Assembly (NCBI GenBank): GCA_013399895.1
Contig: VXBA01003135.1
Location: 1,195,553-1,259,552, forward strand
DNA from: Serilophus lunatus
Taxonomy: Eukaryota; Chordata; Aves; Passeriformes; Eurylaimidae
DNA: 64,000 nucleotides
Direction of reading: 5' to 3'
Position numbers and translations under genes: made by a program
Notes under the pieces: generated by a model
What the model was told of the DNA's origin: nothing
The model's database searches: none
What the model saw: only the letters and a program-made list of their open reading frames with translations
Part shown: one piece after another, positions 59,462 through 64,000 of the stretch
How the letters are laid out: each line of letters begins with the position of its first letter
How positions within the stretch are numbered: the first letter of the stretch is position 1

Positions 59462-62400
59462 GATTTTGAGACAATTTTTCCAAATCTGCATATTTTTCAC
59501 ATTTGCTATGAAATCACGAGCATTTTCGTCCATGTCACTGCTCATAAAGAGATGACCGCTCTACAGAATTCCATTTAGAGACAATTCTAGGATCATATTA
59601 TTACTGTTTTCTTTGTAACGTAGAGATTTCACTTTCCTTTTCTCCGGAGTTTTACATAACAGTTTTTATGGGGTTTTTTGTGGGTTGGTTGAGTTTTTTA
59701 AGTATACAGGCTTCTGGTTTATTTACTTATCCATAAGGCTACTCTATGATAACATAATTTCTTGCACAGCCTTCACTGTGTTACAAATGGAACACCCAGT
59801 ATGCCAGTGGAGAAATTTAACTCTTCATCTCCAAGGGTTTAACTCCAAGATCAATGCTTTCTGGACTGAAATTCTGGGGAAACTTCCGTAGCAGCTCTTT
59901 AGAGACTCGATAGACTTCAATATGCTCTAAGTTCTAGCCTTAAGCACGGTCAAGAACGCAGGACTCCACACAAGGACGAAATGGTTAGGAGGGATGAAAG
60001 GATATGTAGGGAATAAAGGGATTAAACTGAACAAGGTGTTTGGTAGAAAAATCATTAGGAGCGATCACCAGACACAACGTAATTGAGAGTTAAGCTTCAG
60101 GATGTATTCCAGGAGGATTTTGTATTCCAGACACAACCTTCTGAACCTGCATATTTGAATTCTGCACTGGTCCAACAGGTTCTGCTGCATTCCAGGGTGA
60201 ATTAGAGATTGTCCTGGTGTTAACAAACACATGTGACATCATATGCTGCTGCCCTGTTTGGAGCAGATATACTGAGCCATGTAGAGCCTTCACTGCCACC
60301 TCCAACGAGGAATGACCCCACTTTGTGGGGCACAGAACCAGCTTGAGCAACTCAGTTCAAATTCATCAGTGAAATTACCTCAGTCAGGGGATGTCTGTCT
60401 GCTGCACATGGATAACTCAGCCTTGCCTTTGTCCTGGGCATTTGGGTCTATCCATCATCCAGCTGATTTTGAGCAATTAAAAAACACCTTTGTATTCTAG
60501 GAAGCTATTTCCTGCATTTCTCTGGAAACCAGCTACACTCTGCTTAATCCATCACATTTGTAGCCATCTCCTGCCAAGAAGCAAATATTTCATTGAGTAT
60601 TTTATAGCTACTGTGTTTCAAGGAAACAAACTGTGACTACCTAAATCAGAATAAATAATGGCAATAAAAATAAAGGCTTCAGAGGTTTTATTTTTCTTAA
60701 GCACACCCAAACACTTTTCACTTGGAAATAAGACAAAACATGACTACAAAGCATCTACACTGCACCAATCTACCTAATACTGGTCTCTGAGGTAGCACTG
60801 ATAATCTCAACAATAGAAATTATTTTCTGTTATTTTAATAAAGTCAGGAAAATAAATTGTTTGGATTAATAATAGAAGTCCATTGTGTAAATAAATAAAT
60901 GCTCTATTCATTAAGTGCTACACTCAGTCAAAAGGTCTGGTATGGAGGCTATATTAGAAAACAAGTGAAGAACATCTGTTAAATTTAATTTTCAATGCGA
61001 GTTATCTGCAATTCTTGGGGTGGTTACTTTTAAGAAGTGCATCCGATGTACATGAGTCAAAGAGTAGACAAATTAGAGCTGAAATTAACAGCCTAGCTAG
61101 GAATTGATTTAGAAAATGAGAATTATTTCAGAATGCTATGCCACTGTGGTAACATATGGTAAGATGAAATCCAACAATTTCAATGTTACAGTGAAGTGTT
61201 TGGAACAGCACAAAAGTAATTTGAACAAACTAAGGAAAATATAATATCAGAACACTTTCCCGTCTCCACCAACTGGTTTATCTGCAGAAAAGAAATATTA
61301 CAAGGGAACTTCAACACCTTCACCCTTCAATGGTCACTTCTTGCAACCTTATCACGAACTGTTCAAAACCAGTTATATCAAATAAGCATCACCACAACTC
61401 AATGAAAGCAGCAGCACGGAGCGAGCCAGCTGAACCAAGAGAAGTTATTCCCCCTGACACTGAAGAGCTGCAGCTTTCCTTATAGCAGTGGAGCAAGTTT
61501 TGTCCTTCCCAATGCCCTTCAGTGACACAGAATTTGAACAGACGTCTTTCCAGCCCATGCAAGTCTATCTTAATGAGTTTTCTAACAGACCTGTAAGATG
61601 TATAGCTCCTGCTTTAGATCTATACATAAACTAATTTCAACAGTTACCTCCTCCTCCCAATCCAACAAGCACTCAGCATTTCAAGCTATCACCTTTTACA
61701 AGGTTAGTACTTTGTTAATTAAGCAAACTCTATCATTTCTGCTGTCAAGGGGGGTACTCTTTGACAGTCCTGTAACTATCATGAAGATGAACATGACAAA
61801 GTCCAGTAGTCAAGAAGAACACAGCTAAAGTTTGGATTTGGAATTGTTGGGGGTTTACAACTGCAGAACAGTATAGATTGGCCAAAATTCAGACCCATGG
61901 AATAACTGGAGGACACATGTGGAAGACATAACTGTGGAATACATGGAGAGCAAACTGCTAAAACACAAAGAACAAATAGTAGTGAAAGGCTAGTGCGGTG
62001 AGGAATGAAATGGGGGGGGGGNGCTCAGATCTTATAACTATTTCAGTAGCTTAGACAATGGACTCAAAGAATCCCTACACACAAAACAAGCCATCCACCC
62101 CAAAGATCAAAATAAAACTTATTCCTTCTAGAACTATACAGTAATATCAGCCTTTGGTCACATACCTTTTTACAAAAGTTAAATACAACTATACCCATAA
62201 ATCTCCCAAATATTTATGTGTACTCCATAGAGCAACCACAGGTAGAATCGAGGAATCAAAACTGGAACCTCTAGTACTAGAAATGCCAGGTTATTGTATC
62301 AAATGAGGATTCAGAATTACCACCTCTTACCATAAGAACCTTGAGTAACCACAGGTTACACATGATAAAATATCCCAAACAACAGATATCGGGAATTATT

Positions 62401-63443
62401 TCCAAAAATTCCTGAGTAGTTTTTACAAATTTCAGCAAGGATAAAAGATGACAAGGAAGAATAGCAAAATCTTTACTCCAGTTGTGATTTATATCCAGAT
62501 TCATATTTAGAAATGGTAAAATATTTTTATTCCAGGCATACTGTCCAAATTACTAATTCTAGCAGCTCATAAAAGGAACATTCATAATCAATTATTACAG
62601 AGTTAGAGCTGCCTTTTAGCAATAAACTGTCTAACAGGAAATATTTTCTTCATAATGGAAAGAATGTCATCTTTTATAGCCCTTATCCCACCAGTGACAA
62701 AGTGCTTTGGTCTCTAAAATTGGACAAAGGAAGAGCAAAGTTTTAAGAAAGGGATTGTTATTAGAATTCTTCTTCACTTAAATAGTTCAATTTAAATGCA
62801 CACTTAAACACCAGCAATACAGGTTATTTCAACTTTTTAATAATTTGAAGTCAAATAAGAGAAATTGGTTATTTCCTCAGTTCCCAAGAATGTTCTTAAA
62901 GCATTAGACAGATACCTGGCCTCTATTTCAGCATATTATTGGGGGCCTTATGTAGCCAAGGAAAAGCACCTATCACCTGTCTGTGGAATTTTCTCATTAT
63001 GGAAAAAAAATCAGTTGCATACAGGTGTGTTAAAAGTTATATAATGGTTGATTATTGTTATGAGCATTGCAAAAACCTGCCAGTAGTTTTGTTTCATGTT
63101 GGAGAGAAAATATTACGCAAAAACCTCCCAGAGTCCTTTCAGCATATCAAGTTCTCAAACACTCATGGGTATATGTCCAAGTTTGAAATTTTCACAATGT
63201 ACCAGCGAAAAGTAACATGCAAAGCATATCTTTGCAGCAGGACTGCTCCCATCTCAGCATCCCCCACCTCCACTGCCAGCACCATCCTCCTGTTACACAT
63301 TGACCCCACAAAGCAGCTGGGCTGACAATAGTAGATTCTGCTTGTGCACAGTTTTTCTCAGCACTTAGCAGGTGTTAAGATGCAGAAATCATAAGTGGGG
63401 GCTAAGAATGAGAGCAGAGAAAATATTAATTATGAGGTATTAA
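59462..63443. other. Non-coding unique sequence
   Basis: AT-rich DNA downstream of the CpG island. The longest frame is 128 codons on the plus strand at 62939-63325, without a known domain. A G10 run with an N is at 62012-62022. I cannot identify an exon that would pair with the donor at 59358. Confidence 0.55.
62012..62023. repeat. G10 tract with ambiguous base
   Basis: Ten G (62012-62021), an N at 62022, then G. The unresolved base sits directly in the homopolymer, so the true length is unknown. Confidence 0.95.
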
Positions 63444-63835
63444 AGGAGGGTCACTAAGATCCTTGGGATGTGAAGAACATCCCACATGAAGAAAGGCTGA
63501 AGGAGGAAGAGAAGGTGGGATCAAGGTGAAATCAGCCACTGCCCAAGGGTAAGAACATCAGGGGCCTGGAAAAACAGGAAAGGGCAGCAGTTGCAGGGTG
63601 CAACCCGGGAAATTTCAGCTGGACACAATGGCAGTAAAAATCTTTTCAATGAGTGGCTTAGCACTGGAAGTTTTCCAGTGGGACTTTGGTATCCTCACAC
63701 TTAGATATTCATTGGATCAAGACTTGATCATACAAGGCCCTGAAAAGTTGCTCTTTGTAGACAGCCCTACTTTGAACAGCTGCTATACTTGACAACCTCC
63801 ACACATCCCTTACAATCTGGATCTGATTCCATTTT
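63444..63835 (+). mobile_element. Old CR1 LINE 3' end, sense
   Basis: Diverged CR1 copy reaching its 3' part. In order: AGGGTCACTAAGATCC, GAAGAAAGGCTGA, GGGAAATTTCAGCTGGACAC, AAATCTTTTCAATGAGTGGC, GCACTGGAAG, TTAGATATTCATTGGATCAA, CAAGGCCCTGAAAAG, CTACTTTGAACAGC, then TTGACAACCTCC and a final TCTGATTCCATT. These parallel the CR1 stretches 'GGGTGACCAAGATGAT', 'GAGGAAAGGCTGA', 'GAAATTCCAGCTGGATA', 'GGTCAAACACTGGAA', 'GAGATATTCAAAACTCGACTGG', 'ACAAGGCCCTGAGCAA', 'CTGCTTTGAGCAG' and the terminal ATTCTATGATTCT. The 64-codon frame at 63598-63792 is derived from it and is not a gene. Confidence 0.8.
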
Positions 63836-64000
63836 ATCCTACATGGCAATGGCCCTCACTTTATAGAATAAATTAACAACAAGAAAAAAAAAGAACAAAT
63901 CAAGATACCATGAAAAATGGGCTAATACTGAGGTGAAAATACGTTTGAAAGCAAAAAAACCCAACATCTAAAAAAATCCAGTGTCATGTTTCAAGGCATT
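63836..64000. other. Non-coding unique sequence
   Basis: A-rich end of the window with no feature visible. Confidence 0.5.

Noticed and set aside
59042..59578. 178-codon plus-strand ORF and three long minus ORFs in the CpG island
   Set aside because: All four are open at once because stop codons are rare in GC-rich DNA. Their Arg/Pro-rich translations show no domain. The island is better explained as a promoter.
62939..63325. 128-codon plus-strand ORF
   Set aside because: No recognisable protein family and no flanking gene signals. It stops before the CR1 copy and is most likely chance.
1..64000. CRISPR arrays, bacterial operons, endogenous retrovirus LTRs or tandem satellite
   Set aside because: No regularly spaced repeats, no paired LTR-like termini and no retroviral domains were recognised. 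The DNA is vertebrate.

Overview
The window looks like unannotated vertebrate, most probably bird, genomic DNA. The base composition is AT-rich with few CpG dinucleotides outside one island. The only recognisable interspersed repeats are fragments of CR1 LINEs, the dominant non-LTR retrotransposon of birds and other reptiles. Repeat load is low, as is typical of birds. One CR1 copy has the diagnostic 3' wording of the CR1-J/E-like families common in birds. There are no bacterial features (operons, Shine-Dalgarno sites, tightly packed ORFs). No ORF resembles a protein family I recognise, so I read nearly all of the window as intergenic or intronic DNA.

Layout. Positions 1-9.8 kb are unique AT-rich sequence with a (TAA)n microsatellite near 1.9 kb and a conserved-looking AT-rich block at 6.6-6.9 kb. 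A sense CR1 fragment lies at about 9.87-10.22 kb, followed by another conserved-looking block at 10.7-11.0 kb. At 17.4 kb there is a CR1 3' tail. Immediately beyond it, on the minus strand, is a 340-bp stretch ending in a consensus splice donor (17,687), open in two overlapping frames. It could be a coding exon, a decayed one, or chance. From 18 to 34.4 kb I see unique non-coding DNA with short direct repeats, a poly-C tract next to an ambiguous base, and one very weak MIR/L2-like patch. A reverse-strand CR1 lies at 34.5-34.8 kb, a possible spliced exon at 36.4 kb (+), and a much older reverse-strand CR1 at 39.9-40.2 kb. The 43.0-43.5 kb block is the best candidate regulatory element, with an exact octamer, a SOX-like site, homeodomain cores and several small hairpins. 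From 43.5 to 59 kb the DNA is again non-coding.

The most conspicuous feature is an isolated CpG island at about 59.1-59.5 kb. It has a GC box and a usable splice donor on the + strand at 59,358, and is a likely promoter or first exon. The window closes with an old CR1 copy at 63.4-63.8 kb that seems to reach its 3' end.

I did not find a convincing new biological system. The parts worth checking are the CpG island, the 43 kb block and the splice-bounded candidates. All similarity statements come from reading by eye. No alignment or database search was run.
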